This document shows, piece after piece, positions 11,265 to 23,299 of a stretch of 64,000 bases of DNA. Location: the NCBI GenBank assembly GCA_039707465.1, contig CM077643.1, forward strand, positions 47,214,605 through 47,278,604, written 5' to 3'. The notes under the pieces were generated by a model. The model saw only the letters and a program-made list of their open reading frames with translations. It was not told where the DNA came from and made no database searches. The translations under genes and the position numbers were made by a program. Positions within the stretch are counted from its first letter, which is position 1. Each line of letters starts with the position of its first letter. The stretch is from Rhabdophis nuchalis. Lineage: Eukaryota > Chordata > Lepidosauria > Squamata > Natricidae.

Positions 11265-11863
11265 CCACCACCTTGGTTCCTTGATTTTGAACCATGGGTT
11301 GCAAAAATGTGGAGCAAAGGAACGCATGGTATTCCCCACACTTGCTTGTGAATAAAACCCCTCCTTGAGGAAACCCATCTTCCAGGCTCCATGCACAAAC
11401 AGAGCTGTTTTGCATTCAAATTAATACCTACTTTAATTTGGATGCAAAATAGCTCCATTGGCACCATTATTTGAAACACACACATAGAGTTAGCAAAGTC
11501 ATTTGGCAGTGAATGGGGACGAAGATACATTTCTTCTTTTTAAAATCCTAAATTGAGCTGACACTAAAATTGGTATATTTTAATATCAATAGATTAGCCT
11601 TAAAGAGGAAGCCCTCTTTAGGAAATCTGCATTTTTTAATATGCTCGGTGGGAGTGTTTTAAAAAGTGCCCATCTCAACAAATACTGGATCTCACTGGCC
11701 TCCTTTGAAGAGTGGAATGGACTAATTTCTGGCAGTGCAAGAAGGAGATAAATCCAACATAATGATATCATCACCCTGAAACCCGCAATCTAGGAGCATC
11801 AAGGTAAACCAACTTTTGCATTGCTTATGATCAGCCCAAGTACCTTGAATGACTAGAGAAGGC

Positions 11864-11930
11864 TCTTCCTTCCTTCCTTCCTTCCTTCCTTCCTTCCTTC
11901 CTTCCTTCCTTCCTTCCTTCCTTCCTTTCC
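11864..11930 (+). repeat. (TTCC)n microsatellite
   Basis: About 16 uninterrupted TTCC units. On the minus strand they give the KEGR-type repeat peptide of a spurious frame. Confidence 0.97.
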
Positions 11931-11934
11931 AGGA

Positions 11935-13360
11935 AACTCTTTTATTTCCAAGATCATCTGAACAGATGCGAGGTGGAGGCCTTTCTGGGAAGGCACGGAA
12001 AAGGTTGAATGGATTTTTCAAGTGATAGTAAAGTTTCTCAGCTACGTGTATATTTAGATTCATAAATAGTTTAATTTATCACAGCTGAGGATTTCAGCCG
12101 CCACCCATATGGGGAGAGACTAATCTTGTGTGTGTGAATGTGTGTGTGTGTATGTGTGTGTGTGTATGAAGTCATTGAAGTTTAAACATAAAATGTTTTT
12201 ATGAACATGCAGTACGCATGCTTTGTAAATTCAGAGTTACAGATAGACGCATACACACAAATAACATAAGGAGAGTCCTAGCCCATCCTTTTCTTCTCTG
12301 GGGAAAAAAAACAAGAAGCATCACATTCTGATGAAATGAATTTTCTCTTATTGGGATATTCTCGTGACACACTAAATTTAAAAAGCAACCTTTGATTCTT
12401 TTTACTGAATAGTTCATCATCCTAAAGACAGACGCCTGGTTATATAAAGGAGTGGCCATAGTTGTGCTAAGAAGGATCTTGCCCAGGGACTCTACAGCAT
12501 TGAAGGCCACATAGACAACAGTGGTGTCTAATGTTATTATGCCGCCATTATTTTATTGTTGCCATTGTACATCAGTTGAGATCTGGAACATGCCATAGAT
12601 GGAATTGAGCCTCTTGAGGTGTGAAACGTAGCTTGTGAAAGAGCAGGCTTCTTACAAAATACAGACAGCTCTTCTCAGTAGTAAAACTAATGCATAAAAT
12701 CCCCCCTGTAATTATTACTTTGGAATGTAAAAGCAATTGTTGATTTAATATTTGGATATTCAGAATTCTGTTGCATTCCCTTCCTGCCCTTTCCTTGAAA
12801 TGAAAATTGTTCTCTCCCCTCTGCCCTCATCTTCCCTCCAACAACTCATCCTCTTTTGTCTTGCTAAAGGACAAAAACACTCCTAGGATGCTGATCTGCC
12901 CCTGCCGTTTTGATGTTGCCATCAAGAAAAGTAGGAGCATTACATCGGTCCTCATTGTTCTTCCCTAATGCCTGATCTCATTAGCCTAACTCCTTAACAC
13001 TTACGTTCCAATCAACGGTGAGCAGGGGGCAGAGGGGGAGAAATATTTGGAAGTTTTGTTTTGTTTTTCAAATGAAAGCCCCTGGCACTCGTGCAAAGGG
13101 AAGCTGACGTTTGAATCTTTTAGCCCAGCGCGTTTGCGGCTGTCAGAATTCGGCAGTCGTCATCGTCTCAAGAAGGCCCTAATGAAAACACAGCGGTCAA
13201 GAGATGTTCTTCCTCTTGCATTCCCTGGTTCTCTGCAAGGATTGCTTCTTTGAAATGGGATGAGAAGCCAGCTCTTGATACCGCTTGCAGCCACCTCCAA
13301 TGCAGCATTCACTCCCAATAGCCTAAAAGAGAGGGAAGAAAACAAAATCAAATAAAACCA
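11935..13360. other. Unique DNA with one TG microsatellite
   Basis: Contains a broken (TG)n run at 12125-12168. Otherwise nothing was recognised; the short open frames show no domain. Confidence 0.45.
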
Positions 13361-13365
13361 GATCA

Positions 13366-13622
13366 TCCATCTCTCTGTCTCTGTCTCTCTCTTTCTCTCT
13401 CTGTCTCTCTGTCCTTCTCTCTCTCTCTCTCTCTGTCCTTTTATCTGTCTCTGTCTCTCTCTCTCTGTCTCTCTCTCTCTCTCTTTCTCTCTCTGTCTCT
13501 CTGTCCTTCTCTCTCTCTCTGTCCTTCTCCCTGTCTCTCTCTGTCTGCCCCTCTCTCTGCCCCTCTCTGTCTCTCTCTGTCTCTCTCTCTGTCTCTCTCT
13601 GTCTGTCTGTCTGTCTGTCTGT

Positions 13623-13656
<34 letters not shown>
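13366..13656 (+). repeat. CT-rich low-complexity tract ending in GTCT and AC arrays
   Basis: About 235 bp of irregular CTCT/CTGT repeats resolve into six GTCT units (13601-13624) and then a 15-unit AC run (13627-13656). Two long minus-strand frames rich in R, E and D arise only from this tract. Confidence 0.97.
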
Positions 13657-13658
<2 letters not shown>

Positions 13659-13659
13659 C

Positions 13660-14780
13660 TCAATGTTCTGGGAATATTCTGTAGAAGGGTTGCTTTATGT
13701 TATGCTATGCAACACATCACAATAACCTCCCAGAAAAAGGGATGTGCAGTGGCTGTATGTACTGTGATGATCAAGTGGACAGAAGACACGGCTGTGGTTT
13801 GAAAAGGGAAATGGGGGGGGGGGGGGAGAGACTATTAAATGTGGCCTGGATTGTGCCTGCGCTTGCCAGTTTGATAAGGCTGATAAGTGTAACCAGTAGC
13901 TTAGGACAATCGATTCCTCTCCATAGGAGATCAGCCTGAAAGTGCGCATCTTCTCTCCTATTTCTATGAAAGCAACACTTTCAAGATGTTTTATCATCCT
14001 GCCACAAACATAATGTGGAGTTACAAATGAAATTTCTTTCTTCTTTTTAACACTTGAAGTACAGTAAAAAAAAGGGGGGAAAAGAGCATTTAAGGAAGGC
14101 TATTGAGGAAATCAGTAAACCCAAGGAGAAACTTATCGTATTTTCCTCCCCTTGCAGCCTGATGAGCCTAAGTGCCTGACTCCAAACTGAAATGGATATC
14201 TAATTATTGTTTCACATTATTTGTTTAGTTGGTGTTACAACCCCTAATTTGCCTTTAAATGATTCATTTAGTGTTTAAATAAAGCTCATTTTATTTAATA
14301 ATGTTTTATTTAACCAATCTTTGCTAATGTCAATACGCTCTTTGTTTAACCTTCTTAAAGGGAACATTTTCTCAGCTCCGAAACAATTAGGAATTATTAC
14401 AGCATATGGGAGCAGGGATGTACTAAGTAATCAACAAATGGCATTGTGATATGACTGCGATTAGAATGCCTCCCCCACCCCCCCACCCAAAATATTGTCA
14501 CAAAGGAAGAAGAGGCAGTTTCCAAAAGATGTGCATTTTTATCACATAAAAGAGGGATTGCGTGTTATGAGAAAAGCCTCACGTTCCCCAAAGAGATTTT
14601 CTAAAAAATATGTACAGAGGAGAAGTGAAGGCTTAATCCCCTCCCACCCCCACCCCCCAACACTTGCAGATTCTTCCCTATATATGCCCCCACTTTCCCA
14701 AGGATTTTTAAGTATTCTCAGCCAGTCAAGGATAGAAGTCTGGAAAATGGTTATTGAAAAGCCTGTAAAAAATAAAAATA
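13660..14780. other. Unique DNA, possible conserved non-coding block
   Basis: Contains a 14-base poly-G run near 13811-13826. From 14160 to 14420 the sequence is repeat-free with ATTA/TTTAAAT words such as 'taaatgattcatttagtg' typical of conserved homeodomain-rich elements. This is a pattern impression only. Confidence 0.3.
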
Positions 14781-14784
14781 AATC

Positions 14785-15045
14785 AGGTTTGACCTTAGCT
14801 TGACTTGGCCTAATCTATCTTTCCTACCTCCAGTCTGTATATTTAAATTTTTAATTGGGTTTTTAGGGTTTTTTAGTGTTTTGGGATCTTAGGTTTTAGT
14901 GCAGGGTTACAGTAGTTTAATTTGATTTTAGATATTTATATTGTTGTATGTTTTTATGTTTTATAATCTCCTGTGCACCGCCCCGAGTCCCTTCGGGGAG
15001 AGGGAGCGATATACAAATAAAAATTTGATTGATTGATTGATTGAC
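14785..15045 (+). mobile_element. L2-like LINE 3' UTR with (GATT)n tail
   Basis: 'ttggcctaatctatctttc' through 'gccccgagtcccttcgggga' and 'gcgatatacaaataaaaatt' corresponds to the 3' untranslated end of the L2-like LINE at 23330-23604. Its tail has become GATT repeats rather than ATT, so each copy carries its own microsatellite. Confidence 0.85.
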
Positions 15046-15849
15046 TTCCTTTAGCCAAGCTTGACTTCATGAACACATCCAAGTTGTTTCCTTGAGAACA
15101 ACAAAGAAATGGTTTACCCCTGCCTTCTTCCTGAATATTTAGGATTCCCAGTCTAATTTACAATTCTGGGATTTCCAACCCAAATAGTAATCAGACTTGA
15201 TTCTACTTAGTTCTTAGAGATAAGCCAAGTTTGAGTAGGTGATGCCATCTAGCTAAACAAAAGATTTCTCTCTTATTCTGTCTGTCCCGCCCCCCCGCTC
15301 CCCCATAGTATAAAGGGAGAGGAGAGATAATACACTTTCTTCTCTTTTCAGCCATTCTCGACCGCAAATGTTAAAAGTCAAATTCCAGAAGACATTGCTA
15401 AATTGATCCTCATATGTAAATACTTTTACCTGTCTTAAAAGATCACATGGCCCAGAATCATATTTCAGCACGTAAAGGCAATATCGAAGGGCAATTCCTA
15501 TGGCTGGCCAGAAAAATAAAGCATTTGGCCTTGCCAGGGAAGTAAATGAATATAATAGAATTTGGCATTCTGCAACCAGAGTTTCCTGTTAATTTGATCG
15601 AGCTATCTCTCAAATTCTAGAAACCTTTTGTGAAAAAGTTTTCCTTGGCGCCATCTTGGAGGCATTCTATACTACTCAGCCATTGCTCCTGGAATTTGGC
15701 TATGAGTGACAAGGGATGTTAGATAAGAAGGCTTAGCAAAGGATGAAAAGTAGAGATGAGGATAACTGGGAAGAATCCAGGGGATGGTTCACCCAACTCA
15801 TTTAACAGGGTCAATGGCAAAGTAAACATGTTGTGAATGTACCATAAAG
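15046..15849. other. Unique DNA, no gene seen
   Basis: No gene or confident repeat recognised. Confidence 0.45.
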
Positions 15850-15930
15850 CAGTGTTTTGAAACTTTGGCAACTTTAAGATGTGTGGATTTCAACTCCCAG
15901 GATTCCCTAGCCAGCAATTGCTGGTTTCTT
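15850..15930 (+). mobile_element. Half of a palindromic hAT MITE
   Basis: 'cagtgttttgaaactttggc' followed by 'aactttaagatgtgtggatt' and 'cagcaattgctgg' is the left arm of the palindromic MITE family seen complete at 32474-32608 and 34710-34844. The right arm is absent and no target duplication is visible. Confidence 0.75.
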
Positions 15931-16310
15931 TTTGGATCCAGCTGTATTCACCCACTTAGCCTTGTTGTACAAAGATTATAATCTATAATCCAATCAATAT
16001 TCAGTCTGCAGCTCTGTCTAATCAGACTTCCAAGAGAAAAAGTTGGAGCTGAAAGTCAACAAAGTTTTCTACCACAAATGTCTCTGGTAGAGTTCTGGGA
16101 GCCATAGAACACAACATTCAAACCCTGATCAACTGTGTCATTCAAATCACTCCTATTGTTACTTTTCACTTACCCTAATAAGCAAGAGGTTAGTAGTATA
16201 ATAAAGGGTTTCTGAGATACCAGGCATTTTACTAGACAAAATAGGCATTAAACTTCCTCATAATAGGGAAGTCTTAGACACAATTTGACTAGTAGAACCT
16301 GAGCCACCTG

Positions 16311-17763
16311 ATTTATTTATTTATTTTATTTTATTTTATTAAATTTATACCCCGCCCTTCTCCTTGTTAGGACCCAGGGCGGCGCACAGGCATTATTAAA
16401 ACCACAAATACAATATCAATTAAAATATATTAAATTACTAGACCCGTGCTAAAAACCCATGTTAAAACCATACCAAATTGATTTATTTTTAAAAAGTTAG
16501 AAGTAGGGGCTATCCTAGGCCGGCTTGTTGGAATAGATACGTCTTAAGACGTTGGCGGAAGAGGCGGAGGTCCGAGATAGTGCGAAGGTCGGGGGGTAGG
16601 TCGTTCCAGAGAGCCGGGCCCGCCACAGAGAAGGCCCTTCCCCTGGGTGTCGCCAACCGGCATTGCCCCGGCTGACGGCACCCGGAGAAGTCCCTCTCTG
16701 TGGGAGCGGATCGGACGAAGGGATGTATGGGGCAGGAGGCGGTCTCGTATATAGCTACGCCCCGAGCCATGAAGCGATTTAAAGATGGTCGTCAGCACCT
16801 TGAAGCGCACTCGAAAGGCCACAGGCAGCCAGTGCAGCTCGCGCAGGAGAGGTGTTATGTGGGTTTGCCTTGAGGCACCCATAATCACCCGCGCGGCCGC
16901 ATTCTGTACTAACTGTAGCTTTCGAGTGCACCTCAAGGGGAGCCCCATGTAGAGAGCGTTACAGTAATCCAGCCGGGATGTCACAAGCGCTTGAGTGACT
17001 GTGCGAAGGGCTCCCCGGTCCAGTAAGGGGTGCAACTGGCGTATCAGGCGTACCTGATAGAACGCCCCCCTGGCCACGGCCGTCACATGGTCCTCCATGG
17101 ACAGCCGGGAATCCAGGAGGACGCCCAAGTTGCGCGCCCTCTCCACGGGGGCCAGTTGTTCACCCCCAATGGCCAGTGTTGGACTTATCTGGCTGAACCG
17201 GGGTGCCGGAAACCACAGCCACTCGGTCTTGGAGGGGTTGAGTTTGAGTTTGTTACTACCCATCCAGATCCGTACGGCCTCCAGACACCGGGACAGCACC
17301 TCGATGGCATCGTTGGGGTGGTTTGGGGTGGATATGTACAACTGAGTGTCATCAGCGTACAGATGGTATTCCACCCCAAAACCACGGATGATCTCGCCCA
17401 GCGGCTTCATGTAGGTGTTAAACAGGAGTGGCGAGAGGACCGACCCCTGAGGGACCCCACATGTGAGTGGCCTCGGGGACGACCTCTGCCCTCCTGCCAA
17501 CACCCATTGTGACCGACCAGAGAGGTAGGACGAGAACCACCGTAGGACGGTGCCTCTCAGCCCCAACCCCCCCAATCGGTGCAATAAGATACCATGGTCG
17601 ATGGTATCAAAAGCCGCTGAGAGGTCTAATAGGACAAGGATAGAGGAACAACCTCTATCCCGTGCCCTCCAGAGATCATCCACCAACGCGACCAATGTCG
17701 TTTCGGTGCTGTGACCGGGCCGGAAGCCGGACTGGCGCGGGTCTAGATAATCAACTTCCTCCA
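16311..17763 (-). pseudogene. L2-like LINE ORF2 remnant with reverse transcriptase
   Basis: A 5'-truncated non-LTR retrotransposon. The longest frame (17695 down to 16544, 383 codons) is reverse transcriptase from about the first core motif onward: LSAAFDTIDH (residues 25-34), GVPQGSVLSPLLF (80-92) and the catalytic YADD (113-116) are all intact. The coding sense continues upstream to about 17763, where the element breaks off. The conserved C-terminus (ALWNDLPPDLRTISDLR, then LKTYLF) lies in another frame at 16770-16510. An extra C in the CCCC run at 16666-16669, compared with the copy near 39630, explains the shift. The 3' end holds a GGCGGGGTATAAATTT-type tail and an ATAAATAAA repeat at 16311-16345. 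No endonuclease domain and no ORF1 remain. The clade (L2 within the CR1 group) is inferred from LKTYLF-type C-terminal motifs. Confidence 0.88.
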
Positions 17764-17965
17764 GATGTACTCAAAAGGAATAAGAAGAAAGTTAGGATTC
17801 TCCCCTAGACCTTACAATGTATTAGAACAGGTGTTTTTTTTTTTTAAAAAAAAGCCTTTGTTACATTCTATCCTAGAGAGAAAAGCAAAAGGTTCAACAG
17901 GTAAAATTATTATCTTCCATGAAGTCAATATTTATATGCTGTATGTGTGGCTCAACTGCGAGTGC

Positions 17966-18445
17966 AGCTGATACAGTGGTGGGTTCCCAATCCCGTTGCA
18001 ACCAGTACAGTGTAGTGCAGGGGTCTCCAACCTTTGCAACTTTAAGTCTGAAGGACTTCAGCTACCAGAATTCTCCAGCCAGCAAAGCTGGCTGGAGAAG
18101 TCTGGGAGCTGAAGTCCTTCAGACTTAAAGTTGCAAAGGTTGGAGACCCCTGGTGTAGTGCATGCATGTGTCCTACCCTCCAGCAACACCTCTGCGAACC
18201 TCCGTGATGCTCCAGGTGGAGCATCGCACAGGCATTGTACACACCGCGCGCATGCGCAGAAGTGCCGAAGAGTTCAAATACAGCTAAGGATGGAGGCGGG
18301 CGGGTGGGTTCAAATACAGGTAAGGACAACGGGTGGGCAGGTGGGCCCTCTGGAGCACCATACCAGAACAGCACCCGGTGCTCCAGGCAGGCACCGGTAT
18401 GCCCGTACCAGGGTGTATCGGCTGCATTCCACCACTGAGTTGATA
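17966..18445. mobile_element. hAT element with nested MITE
   Basis: Element 17974-18437 opens 'cagtggtgggttccca' and closes 'gcattccaccactg', an imperfect inverted repeat. The 8-bp flanks are AGCTGATA (17966-17973) and AGTTGATA (18438-18445), one mismatch apart. A younger palindromic MITE (18018-18152) with its own duplication has inserted near the left end. The interior is GC-rich and without transposase. Confidence 0.85.
18010..18160. mobile_element. Palindromic hAT MITE, TSD GTGTAGTG
   Basis: Element 18018-18152 is a near-perfect hairpin. The left arm 'caggggtctccaacctttgc' and the right arm 'gcaaaggttggagacccctg' are exact inverses, meeting at an 'agcaaagctggctgg' centre. A perfect duplication GTGTAGTG lies at 18010-18017 and 18153-18160. 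Confidence 0.95.
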
Positions 18446-18994
18446 TTATTTGAGACAATACAGCTCTCTTCCTTTCTGTACAATTGGCTGAAAGGTTGGT
18501 AATTAAGGCCAGAAAGAAACACTTGACAGGGAGATGGATAAAGAGGATAATGCTTCTTGGGAATATCCAAGCCTGGATTTGGGGGTCCTATAATCCAGGT
18601 CAGTTTTTTCTTAAAACTGTAAAGTGTACTACAAATTTTTGTTTAAAAATGCTTTTGACATATGTTTCCTGGCCATTGTAAAATGAGCATGGGACATTTT
18701 ATTTCTCAGTGCAATGAAATATTTAAGCATACTATACCTGGACTGTAAATGTCTAGATGACCCTGAGGTGGCAGTAAAGAGATGCAGAGACCCTAGGTCT
18801 TTTTGGACAACTAGTGGTGAGAGGGAAATGTGCAGACATTATGCCTAATATTGCTATTACCACCCTCCTCCAATCCAGGGTGTTTTCCAGAGAATGGGTG
18901 CCATCCTTCATAAGATCAGAAAGCCTGCCTTGCCTTCTTATGCCACTGATTTCAAGGCTCTTATTAAACAAGAGACTTTTTATGAATTTATTTG

Positions 18995-19310
18995 TACTTG
19001 AAGGGCTGTCGCAGGGAAAAGTCAATTTATTCTCCAAAGCAGCAGAGATCAGGATAAGAAGCAATGGGTGGAAACTGATCAGAGGGACATCCAACCTGAA
19101 ACTAAGGAGGAATTTCCTCACAGTGAGAACAATCAATCAGTGAAACAGCTTTACTCCCAGAGCTGTGGATATTCTTATGGATGCATCTATGGATGTCTTC
19201 AATAAAAGATTGGACAATCCTTTGTCCAGGATGGAATAAGATCTCCCACCTTAGCTAAAGGATTGGGTTAGAAGATCTTCAAGGCCCCTTCCAACCCTAT
19301 AAGTCTATTT
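18995..19310 (+). mobile_element. Old CR1 LINE 3' end
   Basis: Matches the CR1 3' region: 'caatgggtggaaactgatca', 'aaggaggaatttcctcacag', then 'ttggacaatcctttgtc' and 'cccttccaaccctataagtc'. It is more diverged than the copies at 22870 and 41590, so it is probably an older insertion. Confidence 0.85.
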
Positions 19311-19314
19311 CTTG

Positions 19315-20470
19315 CTCTCTTTTTCAAAGATATGTAGCTGCAGGACTATTTTGTAAATGAATTAGTCCTTGGGTGAGCAGTTAATACCTTTTGGCTGTCC
19401 AGAATCTCTGGCTACTCAACTTGGCTGCATGACCCTTGCGTTTTCCAGCAATGCGAGAGATCCCAAAAGTTTCTTTGTCCCCACTTGGCACCATGTAGCA
19501 TTCATGAATCTCCAATAATACCCCTTGTTCAAAAGGGCAGCAGTTCTTGTAGCTGGAGCTGGAAGGAAGCCCCACCAAACTCCATAGGTCTTTAAAATGG
19601 CTTAAAGGCTGCTCTCTTTTGGAAAATTTCCCCTTCTCCCTCTTCCTGAGGAAAAGCTTCAAAGTTTTCCACTTTTCCTGTAGCTAAATATACCATCTGC
19701 TTTTGAGACTAAGCCTGTTCAAGTAAGCAATGACACCCTTTGTTTCTTCTGGCCTTGTACCCCCCCCCCAAACTCTCCCCAACCATCCATTTGGAGGTAT
19801 TTGCACCCCTTGTGCTAATTTTCCCCCCCTCCTCACAGCTGTGGCAATTAGAAATGTGTGCTTAATGGAGTGTCATGTTAATTGTTGCCCAGTTAACCAA
19901 TTTTCTCCCTTTAATTGCTGATTGATTAACCTATTGAAATGTTAAGTGACTCAGTTTCTCCCAGAGCAAACATAGGAACTACAGCCCCTGGAGGGGAGGA
20001 AAGCCCACCAGACTCCTGAAGTGTGCTGGTATTCTCTCCTCTCTCTCTTTCTCTCTCTCCACACACCTCCCTGTGCTTTTTAATTAGATGAGACAATTTG
20101 ACATGCATTTGTCTGCTGGAAAGGTTATCAGCTCTGGAGGTGACCCGGGAGGCTGTGTTGAACAGAGCATCCTTAATAGAAAGGGTTTTATGGGGAAGAT
20201 TGCTGTACTCAGTTGCATTGTAATGGTAATTACCATGATGTTGCCTTCCTCCTTGTCTCCTATACCTTTCTCTCTTCCTCCTCTTCTTATGCGTATACTT
20301 CCTTTGCCACATAGGTGTGCAATTACTTTTAGCCTCTGTGTGTGGGTGTGCTGGCGTGTGTGTATATGTGTGTGTGTGTGTGTTTATTTATCTTACCTTT
20401 ATTATTTTTATAAATAACTCAAGGCTAGCAAACATACCTAATATTCCTTCTTCCTCCTATTTGCCCCACA
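19315..20470. other. Unique DNA, one TG microsatellite
   Basis: Nothing recognised except a (TG)n tract around 20336-20382 and a short CT-rich run near 20036-20060. Confidence 0.45.
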
Positions 20471-20477
20471 AAACTAA

Positions 20478-20620
20478 CTTTGTGAGATGGGTTGGGCTGA
20501 AGAGAATGATTGGTCCAAGTTTACTCAGCCAGCTTTCATGCTTTAAGATGGAACTAGAACTCACAATATCCTGGTTTCTAGCCTGATGCTTTTACCACTA
20601 GACCATCCTGGCTCTCCATG
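20478..20620 (-). mobile_element. tRNA-derived SINE, antisense copy
   Basis: On the minus strand it begins with a tRNA-like head ('tggtctagtggtaaaag' A-box region, then a 'gtgagttctagttcc' B-box region) followed by 'catgaaagctggctgag' and 'cagcccaacccatctcac'. The same family occurs at 30373-30650 (plus), 31078-31200 (plus) and 41255-41390 (minus). Confidence 0.7.
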
Positions 20621-21042
20621 CTCTATACATATAACTTATTGAGCAGTGATTTGTTTGTAATAAGCATGCAAAGGACAGCTCTATGGGGATGAGTTGGGGG
20701 AGAATACATTCAATTGTTTCAGTGCAGAAACTCCTGGTTGTATTTTAATTAAAAATAATGAAGAGGGTCTATATAATAATATTATCTATGTAGTCCTGCT
20801 AAGGTTTTGCCCAATGTATCATAAGCATAATAATTGAGTTGGTCTTGCAGTTATGTATGTATTGCTATCATTGTTCTCTGATAACCAAAGGATAGATTAA
20901 GGATATGAATTCCCATGAAGATCCAATATGGTTGCTCTCAGGGAAGTACCATAATAGATAACCAGTTCAACAGTGCAGTGCAATCATTACATATGTAAAA
21001 TAGGATAATCCCTGTAAAATTAAAAGTTGTGCAGTAAACTCA

Positions 21043-21725
21043 GTTAGAATCAGAATAGAGCTGGAAGGGACCTTGGAGATAGTCTAGTTCACCCCCACCC
21101 CCAGCAGCAGACCCTATACCATTTCAGATAAATGGTTGTTCAATTTCTTCTTAAAAACCTCCAGTGATGGAGCGCCCACAACTTCTGAAGGCAAGCCATT
21201 CCACTGATTAATACAATACAATAATTAATATAATACAATTAATTGTTCTGTCTACAAATTTCTCCTTGTTTATAGATTGGTTCACTCCTTGTTTAGTTTC
21301 TACCCATTGCTTTTGGTTCTGTCTGGGTAACCTCTTAGATACTGGACCACTGTTAATGTGTCACTCCTAATTCTTCTTTTCATTAGACTAGGCATACCCA
21401 ATTCCTATAATCGTTCTTCATATGATTAGTTTCCAGACCCCTAATCATCTTTATTGCTCTTCTCTACACTCTTTCTAAAGTCTCTTTTTTAAATCATGGT
21501 GATCAAAACTGAATGCAGTATTCCAAGTGTGGCCTTACCAAGGCATTATAAAGTGGTATTAACACTTCACGTGATCTTGATTCTATCCCTCTGTTTATGC
21601 AGCCTAGAACTGTGTTGGCTTTTTTGGCAGCTGCTGCACACTGCTGGCTCATATTTAAATTGTTGTCCACTAGGACTCCAAGATCCCTTTCACAGTTACT
21701 GCTATTTTGCCATGTACCATATATC
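21043..21725 (-). mobile_element. CR1 LINE, antisense copy
   Basis: Reads as the reverse complement of CR1: 'agctggaagggaccttggag' at its 3' end, then 'ttcttaaaaacctccagtga', 'tggccttaccaaggcattat' and 'gttggcttttttggcagctg' moving 5'. About 680 bp survive, including the end of ORF2. Decayed, with a short AT-rich expansion at 21208-21245. Confidence 0.88.
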
Positions 21726-22127
21726 CTTGAAAGCTAACTGTTGCGTTAAAAGTAAGTTTACATCACCAACTCTTAAACTGATATGACTTTTACTGCAAGT
21801 AAAAACATCCCATTTAAAATCCTGGCATTTTAACAAGGTAGCATTTCCTTTGCTCTCTCACTATAGCAGTAATTGTATGACTTTAATAAGATAATATTTC
21901 ACTGTTCTATTACTATAACAGATGGGCAGAAAAAACGAAGCAAAAACAAAGCAAACACGTCTTGAATTGACAGCTTTACCAATTAAAATTGCTGGTCTTC
22001 CGTAAATTATGAAATAGTGTAAATATTTAATTGCCTAATAAGAAAGTGTTAAGGATTTCTGTATTTTATAAATAAGAACTTAGTTCCATTAATTGAATAG
22101 TTGTCCAGAAGGATTCTAAGGACAGTA

Positions 22128-22399
22128 GTTTAGAGCAGGGATGGGCAAACTTTGCAACTTTAAGTCGGAAGGACTTCAGCTCCCAAGTCTGGGAGCTGAA
22201 GTCCTTCCGACTTAAAGTTGCAAAGTTTGCTGGCTGGAGAAGAAGCTTTGCTGGCTGGAGAAGTCTGGGAGCTGAAGTCCTTCCGACTTAAAGTTGCAAA
22301 GTTTGCTGGCTGGAGAAGAAGCTTTGCTGGCTGGAGAAGTCTGGGAGCTGAAGTCCTTCCGACTTAAAGTTGCAAAGTTTGTCCACCCCTGGTTTAGAG
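22128..22399. mobile_element. Palindromic hAT MITE with triplicated arm
   Basis: Element 22136-22391 is flanked by a perfect duplication GTTTAGAG (22128-22135, 22392-22399). The left arm appears once, while the right-arm block starting 'aagtctgggagctgaagtcc' appears three times, at 22185, 22261 and 22337, an exact 76-bp period. The copies are nearly identical. Confidence 0.95.
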
Positions 22400-22885
22400 C
22401 ATAAAAGGGGAAGCCTTCTTCTTAATTTCTCACTTTTTAAAAACCATTGAGAGATTTTTGATAGAGTACAAAGGACTACAGAATGTTATTCAGAATATAG
22501 TCCATCAAACTATGGATCAACCTCCAGGTATGGAAAAAAAGATGAAAAAAAGCAAACAACATTTACGAGGGGAGGGGGGGGAATGTAAATCTGACTACAC
22601 TTTCTTCTCATTCTTTCTCTGTCTAGTCCACCAGTTGATCCTTCCATCTTCCAAAATGTGTAGTCTTTAAAGCAAAGCCATTAAAAGCTGTTCTGCCTAC
22701 ACTTTCCTCTTTACAGTTCCCACAGCCCATCACGCACCCCCCCCCCCCATTGTCTTTAATTATTGAATTTTGTAATGGTTCAAACGCAATCCAGTGTTTT
22801 TGTGGAGGAAATTTGAAGAACGATATGACAGATAAGATACCAATACAAGGGAATAGGTGTAGCTCAGGGTTGAACATCTAGTTTA

Positions 22886-23299
22886 ATGAAAAGAAGGACC
22901 AGGGGAGACATGATAGCAGTGTTCCAGTTTCTCAGGGGCTGCCACAAAGAAGAGGGAGTCAAACTATTCTCCAAGGCACCCGAGGGCAGGACAAGAAACA
23001 ATGGGTGGAAACTAATCAAGGAGAGAAGCAACTTAGAACTGAGGAGAAATTTCCTGACAGTTAGGACAATTAACCAGTGGAACAGTTTGCCTCCAGAAGT
23101 TATACATGGCACAGGACCTAGTTATCTGTGGGATCGTATTCTGCCCCATACGTCCCTTCAGCCGATTCGCTCCTACAGAGAGGGACTTCTCCGAGTGCCG
23201 TCCGTTAGGCAATGCCAGCGGGCGATGCCCAGGGGAAGGGCCATCTCTGTGATGGGCCCGACCCTTTGGAACGACCTACCCCTCCCCCCCCGATATTAG
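22886..23299 (+). pseudogene. Chimeric CR1/L2-like C-terminal ORF, 137 codons
   Basis: One uninterrupted frame joins two unrelated LINE C-termini. Residues 1 to about 73 are CR1 (RTRGDMIAVFQFLRGCHKE, then LRRNFLTVRTINQWNSLPPE); the rest is L2-like (RILPHTSLQPIRSYREGLL, ending ALWNDLP-like TLWNDLPLPP). The fusion is a by-product of the insertion at about 23106. There is no evidence that it is expressed. Confidence 0.8.

Noticed and set aside
11091..11530. Long homopolymeric peptides (Leu/Val, Ser/Pro/Cys, Phe/Ser runs) on the minus strand
   Set aside because: They are translations of the GGA/GAA/CAA microsatellite in three frames, with no domain on either side.
13323..13656. Arg/Glu/Asp-rich frames resembling RNA-binding RE proteins
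   Set aside because: They come entirely from CT-rich low-complexity DNA and the AC run.
14157..14200. Hammerhead-like 'cctgatgagcctaagtgcct'
   Set aside because: No pairing of stem II leads to a GAAA core and no cleavage triplet fits.
17030..17512. 160-codon plus-strand frame
   Set aside because: It is the antisense shadow of the LINE reverse transcriptase.
16544..17695. A 383-codon frame as a host gene
   Set aside because: It has LINE reverse transcriptase motifs, is 5'-truncated, frameshifted and followed by a LINE tail.
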